The notes: generated by a model from the letters alone, not told the origin. A DNA stretch of 64,000 nucleotides from JANNBN01 sp963763885 (GCA_963763885.1 CAVXQD010000007.1:682001-746000), one strand, 5' to 3'. Positions 54,101-62,669 are shown, counted from the stretch's first letter. Program-made: numbers and translations.

Positions 54101-55037
54101 TGCGGTCGTAGCCGCTGACAACGAGCAGACTTGAATCGTCCTCGGTGATTTCAAGGTCGAGTAGGCCGTACTTGTGGACCTTGTTGAGCGGGTCCAGATC
54201 CTCGTTCGGAGTCACGTTCACCCCACGCGAAGCGTTGTCCCGAAGGCCACCATCGCGAACCGCAACACCCAAGTTCTCAAGGTCAACCCACGGCACAGTC
54301 GGCGTGCCGACAGTCCCCATTTCGGTCTTGTACAACATGCCAAGAGCTGGGATCAGCACTGGGTCGCCAAACTCAGGCGCAGCGACGTGACGCTTGAACA
54401 ACGTGGTGTTGAACAGGCGCTGGCTCTTGCGCTGATAGGCAACGCCGTACGCAGGCCCGGACTCGTCAGCGTTTGCCACTGGCGTCGCAGTGCCGCCAGA
54501 GAACGGAGCCGTGTAGACGGAGCTCACACCGCTGCCAGGAGCTGGGTTGCCAGCCGCGAAACACGTCAGTGCGTAGTTGGGGTTGGCCTGGCAGTAGTCA
54601 GCAGGGTTCTGCACTGCAAAGTTTGCGGTGCCGTTCTCCGAGACGAACTGAACGCTTGACCCGTTCCCTGTGCCTTGCGGACTTGCCGCAAGGTAGGCCG
54701 GCAGGTTGGTGAACTCAATGCGGTAGGTGGTGCCGCTGACAAGTGCGCCAATCGTGTACGAACCGTCGGAGCCAGTTGTGGTTGTGAGTGGAGCGTTTGC
54801 ACCTTCGAACGCTCGAACTACCACTCCACCAACACCAACTTCGCCGGCGTCAAGGGCGCCGTTCGCGTTGATGTCGCGGAACACGGTGCCGACGATCGAG
54901 CCGGGTACCGCGCCAGCGGACATCACTCCGCCGACTAGGCCGCCGGTCAATGGGAACAGCACTGCAGTTGCGGCCGAGATGACGCGGCGGCCGGACCGTC
55001 GCCTCATCGTCAGGCCCTGCTTGGGTGCTCGTTTCAT
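51114..55037 (-). CDS. SdrD-like surface protein with Thr-rich stalk and LAFTG sorting signal
   Basis: 1307 residues from MKRAPKQGL (an earlier frame start overlaps the repeat-free promoter). Signal peptide, then an SdrD/Cna-B-type repeat (FRDINANGALDAGEVGVGGV), a ~450-residue region with a beta-propeller-like composition, a second and third B-type repeat (WIDTDNDGRQDSDETGLAGV; WFDLNNNGIIEATEAGAP), and a fourth (FVDTNGNGQRDAGEPALAGV). Between repeats two and three lies a stalk of Thr/Val/Ala/Pro (TTVATTPTTVATT). The end is LAFTG, a hydrophobic helix and a basic tail, as cleaved by class E sortases; no sortase is in the window. Confidence 0.9.
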   Translation of the reverse strand: MKRAPKQGLTMRRRSGRRVISAATAVLFPLTGGLVGGVMSAGAVPGSIVGTVFRDINANGALDAGEVGVGGVVVRAFEGANAPLTTTTGSDGSYTIGALVSGTTYRIEFTNLPAYLAASPQGTGNGSSVQFVSENGTANFAVQNPADYCQANPNYALTCFAAGNPAPGSGVSSVYTAPFSGGTATPVANADESGPAYGVAYQRKSQRLFNTTLFKRHVAAPEFGDPVLIPALGMLYKTEMGTVGTPTVPWVDLENLGVAVRDGGLRDNASRGVNVTPNEDLDPLNKVHKYGLLDLEITEDDSSLLVVSGYDRNIYRVTLPADGSAPTGPADNISIPAVSCTNGVARTGGITAKDGVLYAGFVCDASLVGGTAADLTVQVWTYDLVGSNGWSIVPALAPITLVKNGCTAASTVPTHGCSWQPWSDQWLGTADVFTSGPEDFATAPQPVLSDLAIANDGSLIIGVRDRFGDLSGRNQYSAGNPPANPVSGLAGGDILRACTAAASTFQMEGTGSCTRAGSEYFSGDDFTYNSVVYHDEAAGGAVLTKPGSNQLVATFNNPVSPTTDGTEFFTSGVRWFDTATGGAATNSLRVASDTPERLGKANGMGLLELLCDQTPTEVGNRVWIDTDNDGRQDSDETGLAGVVVKLYASNGTTLLGTATTDAMGTYLFSSATSGTGGTGAVYGISALMAGSPYVIKITPADSGSVLTDYVLSPANAAVEVAGDVTQDDSDSDFLDASGIAQVNFSTSVGADHTFDAGFNFVPPVTTSTSTSTSTTTTTIEPTTTTVDPSTTVATTSTTLDPSTTVDTTTTTLDPSTTVATTSTTIDPSTTSTTIDPSTTTPTTVATTVATTVATTVATTVATTTPTTVATTTPTTVATTVATTVATTTPTTVATTTPTTVATTTPTTVATTVASTVATTTPTTVASTVASTVAPTTVDPTTTVTPTTVASTTTSTTTTSTTTTTVPGACSSVGNYIWFDLNNNGIIEATEAGAPNVTVRLLTSTGSVLVSTVTNSSGYYLFSCIPDGQYRIQIVAPTGYISSNPTGVELQPNPITETSDFDDNGAQVLSVIESAQFTLSSATVQPVGETNGGLTDSVPDNRSNLTVDFGLYLAPVAPTVPGVTTTSTTLAATTTVAGATTTTVAGGSTTVPGSTTLPGASTTVPGSPGTGSLCSEIFVDTNGNGQRDAGEPALAGVTLALAGPVNKTATSDAQGKYCFDNLPNGEYTVSIVSGVPAEYGYLSDQVIRVQVLGETAERQTATFRVAPLAFTGSQSGRLIGFGLGLVAAGGALVLQSRTGRRKARHSVR

Positions 55038-55173
55038 GTCTGTGTCGCTCCGATTCCTGCGGGAGGTACCGCTTGAGGTGTGCGGGGCGCGCCGACAGAT
55101 TGCCGACAAAGCCCACGGGGGAAGTCCCAAGGGGTTTCGGCGAACGGTTAGCTGAACTTGAGTGGTTCGTTGC

Positions 55174-56499
55174 TCAGCGGGCCACTATGCGTGCCAACTC
55201 CGTCAGTGACGCGAGTGAATGTCCCTCTATGAACTCATCAACGTGCGGGAGCGCTGCCGCCATTCCGCGAGCCAACGGCGCGTAACCCGGCGCTGCTTTC
55301 AACGGGTTCACCCACACCAGTCGATGCGTGACACGGTGCAATCGTTCGATCTGTTCACCGAGTACTTCTGGGTCACCACGGTCCCAACCATCAGAAAGGA
55401 TGACAACGACCGCCCCACGAGCCATACCGCGAATGGCCCAACGGTCGTTGAATTCTCGGATGCCGTCACCAAGGCGCGTGCCACCGGACCAATCCACCAC
55501 ACGGGCGGCAGCCTGCTGCAATGCTCGGTCAGGGTCTCTGCTGTTGAGTTCTCTGGTCAATCGCGTGAGGCGGGTCCCGAGGGCAAAAACCTCAACCCGG
55601 CCACGGCCGACCACCGCAGCCTGCGCGAACCGCATCAGTGCGCGCGCATAGGACTCCATCGAGCCGCTGACGTCGAGCAAAAGAACAAGGCGTCGTGGTC
55701 GATCTGCTGGTTCCAGGTACGCGCGGCGAATAGGAGTCCCGTCGGTTCGCAGGGCGTGCCGTACGGTGCGGCGCACATCGGGGCGTCGGGTGGGGCGGTT
55801 GCCTGCACTGCGACGCATACGCCGGGAGCGTTTGGGCGACCCGATCATTCGCAGTGCCGCCATCAGCCGATACGCCTCGGCGAAGTCGTCGGCGGAGTAA
55901 CTGGCGAAGTCCTTGTCGTGGAGAAGTTCAACGCGGCTGTAGCGAACCGCCATCGTGTCGCCGCCATCGTCCTCGTCCTCGCCATCCTCGCCGTCACCCT
56001 GGTCGTCGTCTGGCAGATCGTCGAACGCAACCGAAAGGTGTTCTTCGATCGTTGGCGCGTTGTTGCCGAACAGATAGCCATCCCAGAACGACGAAAACAC
56101 TCGGTCATAGATCTCGATGTCCTCTGGGCGTCGGATCAGCGTGGCACGACCAGCCCAATACACGCGTGACCTCTGCGTCACCCCGGTGGCGACCAGCGCC
56201 TCGACAAAAGCAACGGTGCTGCCAACGGGCGTTGACACACCAGACGCACGGAGGATGTTCACAAAGGCGACGGCCATCCGGTCGATGCCGGTTGGACCAT
56301 CGCTGTGCGGAACCGTTGGGAACTGGCGCACCCCTGACTGAGCAGCGCGGATGGCCGCCATGGTTGGACCACCCGGCACACTGCCCGTTGTGGGCGCGAT
56401 GTTGCCAGGGGCTACGAGCGCAACACCCGAAACATCAGCTGGCGGACCATCTGTACCCATACTTGATGCCGGGTTATGTGGTTGGTCAGGTGCCGGCAC
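55174..56499 (-). CDS. VWA domain protein (CoxE-like)
   Basis: 441 residues with a von Willebrand A domain: LLLDVSGSMESYAR (MIDAS DxSxS), GGTRLGDGI and VVILSDGWDRGDP. N-terminal region is helical (TVAFVEALVATGV), with an acidic insert (DDDQGDGEDGEDEDDGGD). CoxE partners with a MoxR ATPase in maturing the molybdenum hydroxylase active site. The MoxR gene ends 14 nt inside its start. Confidence 0.9.
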   Translation of the reverse strand: MPAPDQPHNPASSMGTDGPPADVSGVALVAPGNIAPTTGSVPGGPTMAAIRAAQSGVRQFPTVPHSDGPTGIDRMAVAFVNILRASGVSTPVGSTVAFVEALVATGVTQRSRVYWAGRATLIRRPEDIEIYDRVFSSFWDGYLFGNNAPTIEEHLSVAFDDLPDDDQGDGEDGEDEDDGGDTMAVRYSRVELLHDKDFASYSADDFAEAYRLMAALRMIGSPKRSRRMRRSAGNRPTRRPDVRRTVRHALRTDGTPIRRAYLEPADRPRRLVLLLDVSGSMESYARALMRFAQAAVVGRGRVEVFALGTRLTRLTRELNSRDPDRALQQAAARVVDWSGGTRLGDGIREFNDRWAIRGMARGAVVVILSDGWDRGDPEVLGEQIERLHRVTHRLVWVNPLKAAPGYAPLARGMAAALPHVDEFIEGHSLASLTELARIVAR

Positions 56500-57388
56500 G
56501 CGTCACCGCTGCACGAATCATCTGTGCCACACCAGCGTGTTTCACCCGCTCTGCATCTTCCCGATATTTGAGAACGGTGCCGAGAGTTGCTTCGATGGTG
56601 CGCTCGTCCAGGCGGCTGCGACCAAGGGCTGCAAGCGCCTGAGCCCAGTCGATAGTTTCGGCAACGCCTGGTGGTTTGTAGAGGTCCATGCCGCGCATCT
56701 GTTCAACAGCAGCGGCTACCTGGCGGGCCAACTCCACCGAGACGCCTGGCGCACGGAGGCGCACGATTTCAACTTCACGTTCGAAGCCCGGATGCTCCAC
56801 CCAGTGATAGAGGCAGCGCCGCTTCAGCGCGTCGTGCACGTCGCGGGTGCGGTTGGACGTGAGAATGACCAGTGGTGGGGTGTTGGTTGTGAACTTGCCC
56901 AGCTCTGGGATGGTGACGGAATAGTCCGACAAGACCTCGAGCAGAAACGCTTCGAACTCATCGTCGGCGCGGTCCACTTCGTCGATCAGCAACACCGGTG
57001 CTGGCGATTCGCCATGGTCGATGGCCTGCAGCAACGGGCGCCGCACCAGGAAACGGGGCGAGTAGAGGTCTGCCTCGGCCACCTTGGCACCTGCAGACAC
57101 TTCGGTAGCCCTGAGGTGCAGAAGTTGGCGTGCGTAGTCCCACTCGTAGAGTGCCTGCGAGGCATCGATGCCCTCGTAGCACTGGAGACGCAGCAGGTCG
57201 GTATGGGTCATGGCGGCCAGGACCTTGGCAACCTCGGTCTTGCCGACGCCCGCCTCGCCCTCCAGTAGCAAGGGACGCTTGAGGGCCATCGCCAGGAACA
57301 CAACGGTGGCAAGACCCTCGTCGGCCAGGTATCCATGGGCAGCTAAGCCGGCGAGAACATCGTCGGGCGAGCCGAAGGAATCAATCAC
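56486..57388 (-). CDS. MoxR-type AAA+ ATPase (CoxD-like)
   Basis: 300 residues from the GTG at 57388 (an ATG at 57412 is possible; starts further left fall inside repeat D). Walker A GEAGVGKTEVAK, Walker B VLLIDEVDRADDEFE, sensor 1 ILTSNRT. With CoxE it forms the chaperone that inserts copper or sulfur into CODH-type enzymes; stop overlaps the VWA start by 14 nt. The promoter region 57390-57920 is unusually long. Confidence 0.92.
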   Translation of the reverse strand: MIDSFGSPDDVLAGLAAHGYLADEGLATVVFLAMALKRPLLLEGEAGVGKTEVAKVLAAMTHTDLLRLQCYEGIDASQALYEWDYARQLLHLRATEVSAGAKVAEADLYSPRFLVRRPLLQAIDHGESPAPVLLIDEVDRADDEFEAFLLEVLSDYSVTIPELGKFTTNTPPLVILTSNRTRDVHDALKRRCLYHWVEHPGFEREVEIVRLRAPGVSVELARQVAAAVEQMRGMDLYKPPGVAETIDWAQALAALGRSRLDERTIEATLGTVLKYREDAERVKHAGVAQMIRAAVTRAGT

Positions 57389-57434
57389 CCTGCAACGGTA
57401 CCCGCAGCGCATCACTTCCCGAGATTCGCGCCGG

Positions 57435-57508
57435 GGTTGGGTGCATTCTGCATGGTTGGGTGCGTACTGCAGCATGCGGGAGGCACCCAACCCATGCAGG
57501 AGGCGCCC
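57435..57508. repeat. Interspersed repeat, copy D (divergent)
   Basis: Two GGTTGGGTGC units (57435, 57454) followed by GCACCCAACC and a TGCAGGAGGCGCCC-like unit. Either GGTTGGGTGC can pair with GCACCCAACC (10 bp) and CTGCATG with CATGCAG. The order matches copies A-C though the sequence differs. Confidence 0.65.
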
Positions 57509-57553
57509 GAATGATCTGTCCAGGCAGGGCCAACCCGAAAATCACCTCTGCGT

Positions 57554-57567
57554 TCGTTACGTAACGA
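57554..57567. promoter_or_regulatory. Palindrome TCGTTACGTAACGA
   Basis: 14-bp perfect palindrome, 166 nt upstream of the MoxR-type start, with a near copy at 57715-57730. Possible transcription-factor site. Confidence 0.5.
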
Positions 57568-57630
57568 TCAAAGGACTCGCGTTCAAGCATGCGACGGCCG
57601 GGTCCGACCTTCGCGGGTAAACGCATGAGC

Positions 57631-57699
57631 GGGCGTGCTCAGCAGGTTGGGGCGTGCTCAGCAGGCTGCAGGAGACACCCGGCCATGCAGGGGACAACC
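57631..57699. repeat. Interspersed repeat, copy C
   Basis: GGGCGTGCTCAGCAGGTTGG, again GGGCGTGCTCAGCAGGC, then TGCAGGAGACACCC and TGCAGGGGACAACC. About 90% identical to copy A, 12 kb away. Confidence 0.8.
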
Positions 57700-57714
57700 A
57701 GACTTGTGGCCTAG

Positions 57715-57730
57715 ATCATTACGTAACGAT
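57715..57730. promoter_or_regulatory. Near-palindrome ATCATTACGTAACGAT
   Basis: 16 bp, one mismatched pair; second copy of the TTACGTAAC site 160 bp from the first. Confidence 0.45.
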
Positions 57731-57919
57731 TGCAGATGCTCGATCCGGCCCGACCAAACCGAAGACGCACAGTCGCTCAGACGCGCCACGACCGCCGGGC
57801 TTTGCCCTTGGAGGCGCCTCGGCGGTCATGGGAACCTGCGGAAACTAAAGAATCGCTCTTCGTGCAGGAAATCAGTCCGGGACTGAGTTAGTGCACGACT
57901 TGCGGTGAAGCTGAAACGG

Positions 57920-58747
57920 TCAGGCGACGCCTGAGGCTTCGAGTGCTCGGCGGGTGAGGACCCGGGCGAGGTGCTTGCGGTATTCGACCGAGGCGTTGAG
58001 GTCTGCGGACGGCTCGGTGTCGTCTGCGGCATGCTCAGCTGCTTGGGCTGCGGTGGCACCGCTCTTGAGAGCGGCTTCCACGGCGCTGGCACGAACTGGA
58101 GTTGAGCCCATGTTGGTGAGCGCCACGCCGACGTTGCCGCCCTGGTTGAACGCTGCAACACCGACGATGGCCCAGTCCTGCGCACGACGGTTGAACTTCT
58201 GATAGTTGGCACCGGCACCGGTTGTCTTTGGCACACGGATCTCGGTGAGCAACTCGTCCTCGGCAAGCGCCGTGGTGAGGAACCCGTGAAAGAAGTCTGC
58301 GGCGCTGATGGTCCGCTCGCCCTTTGGACCCTTGGCAACCAACGTTGCACCAAGTGCAAGCGCGGCAGTGGGCAGATCCGAGGCCGGGTCACCGTGGGCG
58401 ATGGAGCCGCCGATGGTGCCGCGGTGACGAACCTGGTTGTCGCCGACGTGGTACGCAACCTTGCCGAGCAATGGCACATGCTCTGCCAACACCGACGAGG
58501 TCTCAACCTCACGGTGGCGGGTAAGCGCACCGATGGCGATGTGGTCACCAGCGTCACGGATGTAGGACAGATCCTTCACCCGGCCGACATCAATAAGCAC
58601 GCCTGGCGACGCCAGCCGAAGCTTGAGCAACGGCACCAAGCTGTGGCCACCGGCAAGGATCTTTGCTTCGTCGCCGTGCTCCACTAACGCAGCGATGGCT
58701 GCTTCGGCCGAATCGACCCGGATGTAATCGAACTTTGCTGGAATCAT
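57920..58747 (-). CDS. coxM: FAD-binding subunit of Mo hydroxylase (CoxM-like)
   Basis: 275 residues. FAD-binding PCMH-type subunit: ILAGGHSLVPLLKLRLASP (AGGHS FAD loop), YHVGDNQVRHRGTIGGSIAHGDPASD (TIGGS), and SAADFFHGFLTTAL. It transfers electrons from the [2Fe-2S] subunit to FAD and quinone or cytochrome. It follows coxL by 24 nt in the S-L-M order. Confidence 0.93.
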   Translation of the reverse strand: MIPAKFDYIRVDSAEAAIAALVEHGDEAKILAGGHSLVPLLKLRLASPGVLIDVGRVKDLSYIRDAGDHIAIGALTRHREVETSSVLAEHVPLLGKVAYHVGDNQVRHRGTIGGSIAHGDPASDLPTAALALGATLVAKGPKGERTISAADFFHGFLTTALAEDELLTEIRVPKTTGAGANYQKFNRRAQDWAIVGVAAFNQGGNVGVALTNMGSTPVRASAVEAALKSGATAAQAAEHAADDTEPSADLNASVEYRKHLARVLTRRALEASGVA

Positions 58748-58771
58748 TGTTGTGAAACTCCTGGGCGGGGG

Positions 58772-61165
58772 TCAGTTGGCCGAATGGTTAATGGCATGCC
58801 AAACCCGCTCTGGGGTTGCAGGCATGAGGATGTCGTTGACACCGAAGTCACGTAGTGCGTCGACGATGGCGTTCATCACCGCGGGGGCAGAGCCGATGGT
58901 GCCAGCTTCGCCTGCGCCCTTGACACCCATGGGGTTGACGGGGCTTGGGGTAACGGTGTGGTCTGTGATGAGCGATGGCACGTCGGCCGCCGAAGGGACC
59001 AGATAGTCAGCCAAGGTGGCCGTGAGCAGATTGCCCTTGTCGTCGTACTCGACGCCTTCGAACAACGCCTGGGCAATGCCTTGGACGACGCCACCGTGGA
59101 TTTGGCCCTGCACGATGAGCGGGTTGATCTGGTTGCCGCAATCGTCGACGCAGACGTACTTCTTGAGCTTGGTCTGACCAGTCTCGGTGTCGATTTCGAC
59201 GATGGCGATGTGCGTGCCGAACGGGAACGTGAAGTTTGGTGGATCCCACGTGCAATGGGCTTCCAAGTTGGGTTCCATGCCGTCTGGCAGGTTGTGCGCG
59301 GTGAACGCTCCGAAGGCGATGGCAGCGATGGGAAGCGCCCGGTCGGGGGAACCCTTCACGCTGAATACGCCTGCCGCAAACTCGACGTCGTCGTCTGCAG
59401 CCTCAAGTTGGTGCGCTGCAATTGCCTTGGCTTTTGCAATCACTTTGTCTGTGGCGATCCAGATTGCGGTGCCACCGACTGCAAGCGACCTGGACCCGTA
59501 GGTATCGAGGCCGAGCGGCGAAATGGCCGTGTCGGAATGGAGAACCTCGATGTCGTCTGGGCTGATGCCCAATTTGTCTGCGACGATTTGGCTCCACGAG
59601 GTCTCGTGACCCTGGCCGTGAGGCGTGGCACCCGAGATGACTTGCACCTTGCAGGTAGGAAGCACACGTACGGTTGCTGCTTCCCAACCACCCGCTGAGT
59701 AGTTCAGCGATGCGAGTGCACGTGAAGGAGCAAGGCCGCAAATCTCGAAGTACGACGAGATGCCAACACCTGTGCGGATTTTGGACTTGCTGGCCTTTTC
59801 TGTTGCCTGCTTGGCACGCAGGCCGTCGTAGTCCGCGTGGGCAAGTGCCTTTGCAAGCGCTGGCTCGTAGTTGCCGGAGTCAAACACCAAGCCGCTGGCC
59901 GATGGATACGGGAAGGCATCGGTTGGGATGAAGTTGCGACGACGGATTTCGGCTGGGTCCATGCCCAGCTTTGCAGCCAACGTATCCATGGCCCGCTCGA
60001 TTGCGTAGCTGGCTTCAGGGCGACCAGCGCCGCGATATGCGTCTGTTGGGGTGAGGTTGGTGAACACCGCAGTGCAGCGGAAGCTGAACGCAGGAACCGC
60101 ATACACACCGGTGTACAGGAACGACCCAAGCAGCGGCACCCCAGGCGTGACCAACTGAAGGTAAGCGCCCATATCAGCCACGATTTCGACACGCACGGCG
60201 GTGACTTTGCCGTCGGCGTCGGATGCGAGCTCGATGACCTGCTCTTGCCCGCGGCCGTGAATGGTGGCCTGCGTGTTCTCGGAACGGGTCTCGGTCCAGC
60301 GGACAGGGCGGCGCAGCTTGCGGGCCAGCGCAAGTGCCAACACCTCTTCTGCGTACACGTTGAGTTTGGAACCAAACCCGCCACCAACTGCCGGTGCAAT
60401 GACCCGTAGCTTTTGCTCTGGAACGCCGACCGTGAGACCCAACATCACCTTGAGGATGTGCGGGATCTGCGTGGAGCTATAGACCACGAATTCGCCGCCG
60501 AAGGGCTGCGGCACAACCAGCACGCCACGTGGCTCCATTGCTGCGGGGATGAGGCGCTGTTGCACGTACTCGCAGCGAACGGTGTGCACTGCTGCGGCAA
60601 ACGCAGCGTTGACCTTGTCTTCGTCTGGCTTGAGGTCCCACACATAGCTCTGGTTGGTGCCAAGTTCCGGGTGAATGACAACCCGGTCCGAGAGCGCATC
60701 TTTTACACCAACGACAGCTGGCAACTCTTCGTAGTCCACGATGACCATGGAGGCAGCGTCTGCAGCCTGAGCCTTGGTCTCGGCGATGACAACCGCCACC
60801 GCATCGCCGCAGTAATTGGCCGTGCCAACTGCCAGCGGGTAGTGCGCAGGGTTCTTCATGTCGGCGGTGACAGGCCATGCACATGGCATTGGACCGGCCC
60901 ACTCGCCAGCAAGGTCTGTGCCAGTGAAGACAGCAACAACGCCAGGGGCCTGCAACGCGTCTGCGGTGTCAATGGAGCGGATTCGTGCGTGTGCATATGG
61001 GCTGCGAACGAGCGCCATCTGCACTGCACCGGTGACGACGATGTCGTCTGTGTACTTACCTTCGCCGGTAAGTAGTTTGGGGTCTTCCTTGCGCAGCAGC
61101 GGCTCGCCGACCGTTCCGTGAAACGGTGCGTCGGCTGCGAGGACAGGATCGAGGATGTCGGTCAC
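58772..61165 (-). CDS. coxL: Molybdenum-binding large subunit, form II (CoxL-like)
   Basis: 797 residues of the xanthine-dehydrogenase/CODH large-subunit family, full length, with GGGFGSKLNVYAEEVLA, the active-site loop AYRGAGR near residue 375, GQGHETSWSQIVADKLG and the C-terminal GAGEAGTIGSAPAVMNAI. AYRGAGR is the form II signature; form I CO dehydrogenases have AYxCSFR. CO oxidation by form II enzymes is disputed, so another aldehyde, purine or aromatic substrate is possible. Confidence 0.93.
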   Translation of the reverse strand: MTDILDPVLAADAPFHGTVGEPLLRKEDPKLLTGEGKYTDDIVVTGAVQMALVRSPYAHARIRSIDTADALQAPGVVAVFTGTDLAGEWAGPMPCAWPVTADMKNPAHYPLAVGTANYCGDAVAVVIAETKAQAADAASMVIVDYEELPAVVGVKDALSDRVVIHPELGTNQSYVWDLKPDEDKVNAAFAAAVHTVRCEYVQQRLIPAAMEPRGVLVVPQPFGGEFVVYSSTQIPHILKVMLGLTVGVPEQKLRVIAPAVGGGFGSKLNVYAEEVLALALARKLRRPVRWTETRSENTQATIHGRGQEQVIELASDADGKVTAVRVEIVADMGAYLQLVTPGVPLLGSFLYTGVYAVPAFSFRCTAVFTNLTPTDAYRGAGRPEASYAIERAMDTLAAKLGMDPAEIRRRNFIPTDAFPYPSASGLVFDSGNYEPALAKALAHADYDGLRAKQATEKASKSKIRTGVGISSYFEICGLAPSRALASLNYSAGGWEAATVRVLPTCKVQVISGATPHGQGHETSWSQIVADKLGISPDDIEVLHSDTAISPLGLDTYGSRSLAVGGTAIWIATDKVIAKAKAIAAHQLEAADDDVEFAAGVFSVKGSPDRALPIAAIAFGAFTAHNLPDGMEPNLEAHCTWDPPNFTFPFGTHIAIVEIDTETGQTKLKKYVCVDDCGNQINPLIVQGQIHGGVVQGIAQALFEGVEYDDKGNLLTATLADYLVPSAADVPSLITDHTVTPSPVNPMGVKGAGEAGTIGSAPAVMNAIVDALRDFGVNDILMPATPERVWHAINHSAN

Positions 61166-61178
61166 GATGGACCTTTAC

Positions 61179-61640
61179 TCAGCCCTGCTCGGCAGCGGCA
61201 AGGACCGCCTTGACGATGTTGTGATACCCCGTGCAGCGACAGAGGTTTCCTTCAAGGCCCAAGCGGACCTCTTCCTCGGTTGGGTGCGGGATCTCTTTGA
61301 GCAGCCCGGTAGCTGCCATGACCATGCCAGGGGTGCAGTAGCCGCACTGCAAGCCGTGGTTCTGGCGGAATGCTTCCTGCATTGGGTGCAGGGTGCCGTC
61401 GGCTGCTGCCATTCCCTCGATGGTGGTGATAGTCCCGCCATCTGCCTGTACGGCAAGGATGGTGCAGGACTTCACGGACTCGCCGTCGAGGTGGATGGTG
61501 CATGCGCCGCACGAACTGGTGTCGCAACCGACGTTGGTGCCGGTGAGTCCGCACGATTCACGGATGTACTGCACCAACAGGGTGCGAGGCTCCACGTCGT
61601 GGCTTTGCGCTGCACCGTTTACTTGCATCGAGACTTTCAC
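61179..61640 (-). CDS. coxS: [2Fe-2S] subunit of Mo hydroxylase (CoxS-like)
   Basis: 153 residues with both [2Fe-2S] sites: Cys39, 44, 47 and 59 (VGCDTSSCGAC) and the C-terminal CGYCTPGMVM and CRCTGYHNIV. It passes electrons from the Mo centre to FAD. First gene of the S-L-M run; the ATG lies 105 nt from the frameshifted lipoprotein gene. Confidence 0.95.
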   Translation of the reverse strand: MKVSMQVNGAAQSHDVEPRTLLVQYIRESCGLTGTNVGCDTSSCGACTIHLDGESVKSCTILAVQADGGTITTIEGMAAADGTLHPMQEAFRQNHGLQCGYCTPGMVMAATGLLKEIPHPTEEEVRLGLEGNLCRCTGYHNIVKAVLAAAEQG

Positions 61641-61744
61641 AGGACCTCCACGGGGACGGGTTTTGGGACGACTTCGTTCCTATCACAAGAAACATTGAAA
61701 GTGCCGTGGCCGAAAGGTCGAGTCTTGCGCGAACGGGGTGAGTC

Positions 61745-62669
61745 TCAGCGGGCTGACGGAAGCGACGTTCCGGGTATCGACGTTGCCGGCACGGATGGGC
61801 CGGGGACGACCGAAAGCACCAACAGCGCGTGGAGCGACGCGAGGTCCTGGTCGTAGCCCTCGGTCTGGACGATCACCGATCGGCGATCCGCAAGCCGCGC
61901 CGCGATCGACAACCGTCGGCGGGCACCCGCGCCTTTGAACAGTTGGGCCAGGCCACGCCGCTCAAGGAACCGACGATTCGCGGTGGCAGCGATTCGCAGG
62001 CTTTCTACTTGCACTGCGTACTGCTCCATGCGGTTTGCGACTTCTTGCGCGCTGAGGTCGGTCGGCACGGTCACCACGACACTCGCCCAGGTAGGCGTCG
62101 CTGAGTCCAATTGCGACTTCGGGATCAGGTACCGCCGATTCTGATCGCCCTCGATGCCTTGCGCAAACTTCGTCTGGAACTCGGCGGTGAGGCCCGTTGC
62201 GGCGCGGACTTCTTCCGGTGTACTGAAGAGCAACCATCCCTTTGGAACGCCGAACGAGACACCGTCGCTGCTTCCGGTAGCTGCCAGGGCAATGTCGGCC
62301 GGTTCAAACTGTTTCGGAATGGTCGGCGCCGGCGGCAATGCAAACTCGGCAGATGGCGGTTGGGTGGGCGTTGGTCCTGGGATCGTCGAGTTGATGGCTG
62401 GCTCGGCGTCCACCGGGGCTGTCGTCGCCGAAGTCGACAAGCTCCACGAAATCGGCGTCATCGGCAACCAGTTCGGGGAGTGACGTATCAATAGAGTCCG
62501 AGCTGCCTGAGGTGCTGGAACTGACCGTGCCAACAGGTGTCGTGGGCGCTGATGTTGTAACCACGCCAGACTGCACAACGGAGGACGATGCGACTCCTGC
62601 GGACTGGTCGGACTTTCCCGCAGAGCAACCGGTCATGATCAGCAACGTTGACGCCATCGCCGCAAGCAT
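61745..62669 (-). pseudogene. Lipoprotein, frameshifted
   Basis: Begins MLAAMASTLLIMTGC (lipobox) with a Ser/Thr/Val-rich linker. At a CCCC run (62415-62418) the frame changes: deleting one C joins VELVDFGDDS to PVDAEPAINSTIPGP and keeps the reading open to 61745. The second half has SDGVSFGVPKGWLLFSTPEEVRAATG and RRYLIPKSQLDSATPTWASVVV, a secreted-protein-like composition. Family unknown. Either a pseudogene or a sequencing/assembly error at a homopolymer. Confidence 0.6.

Larger units (their letters stand above)
57509..57919. other. Gene-free region between coxM-like and moxR-like genes
   Basis: About 410 bp without a credible gene. It contains repeat copy C (57631-57699) and two TTACGTAAC palindromes (57554-57567, 57715-57730). 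It probably carries the promoter for the moxR-VWA genes and the end of the coxSLM transcript. Confidence 0.6.

Noticed and set aside
58772..61640. True form I CO dehydrogenase
   Set aside because: The active-site loop reads AYRGAGR, the form II signature, rather than AYxCSFR.
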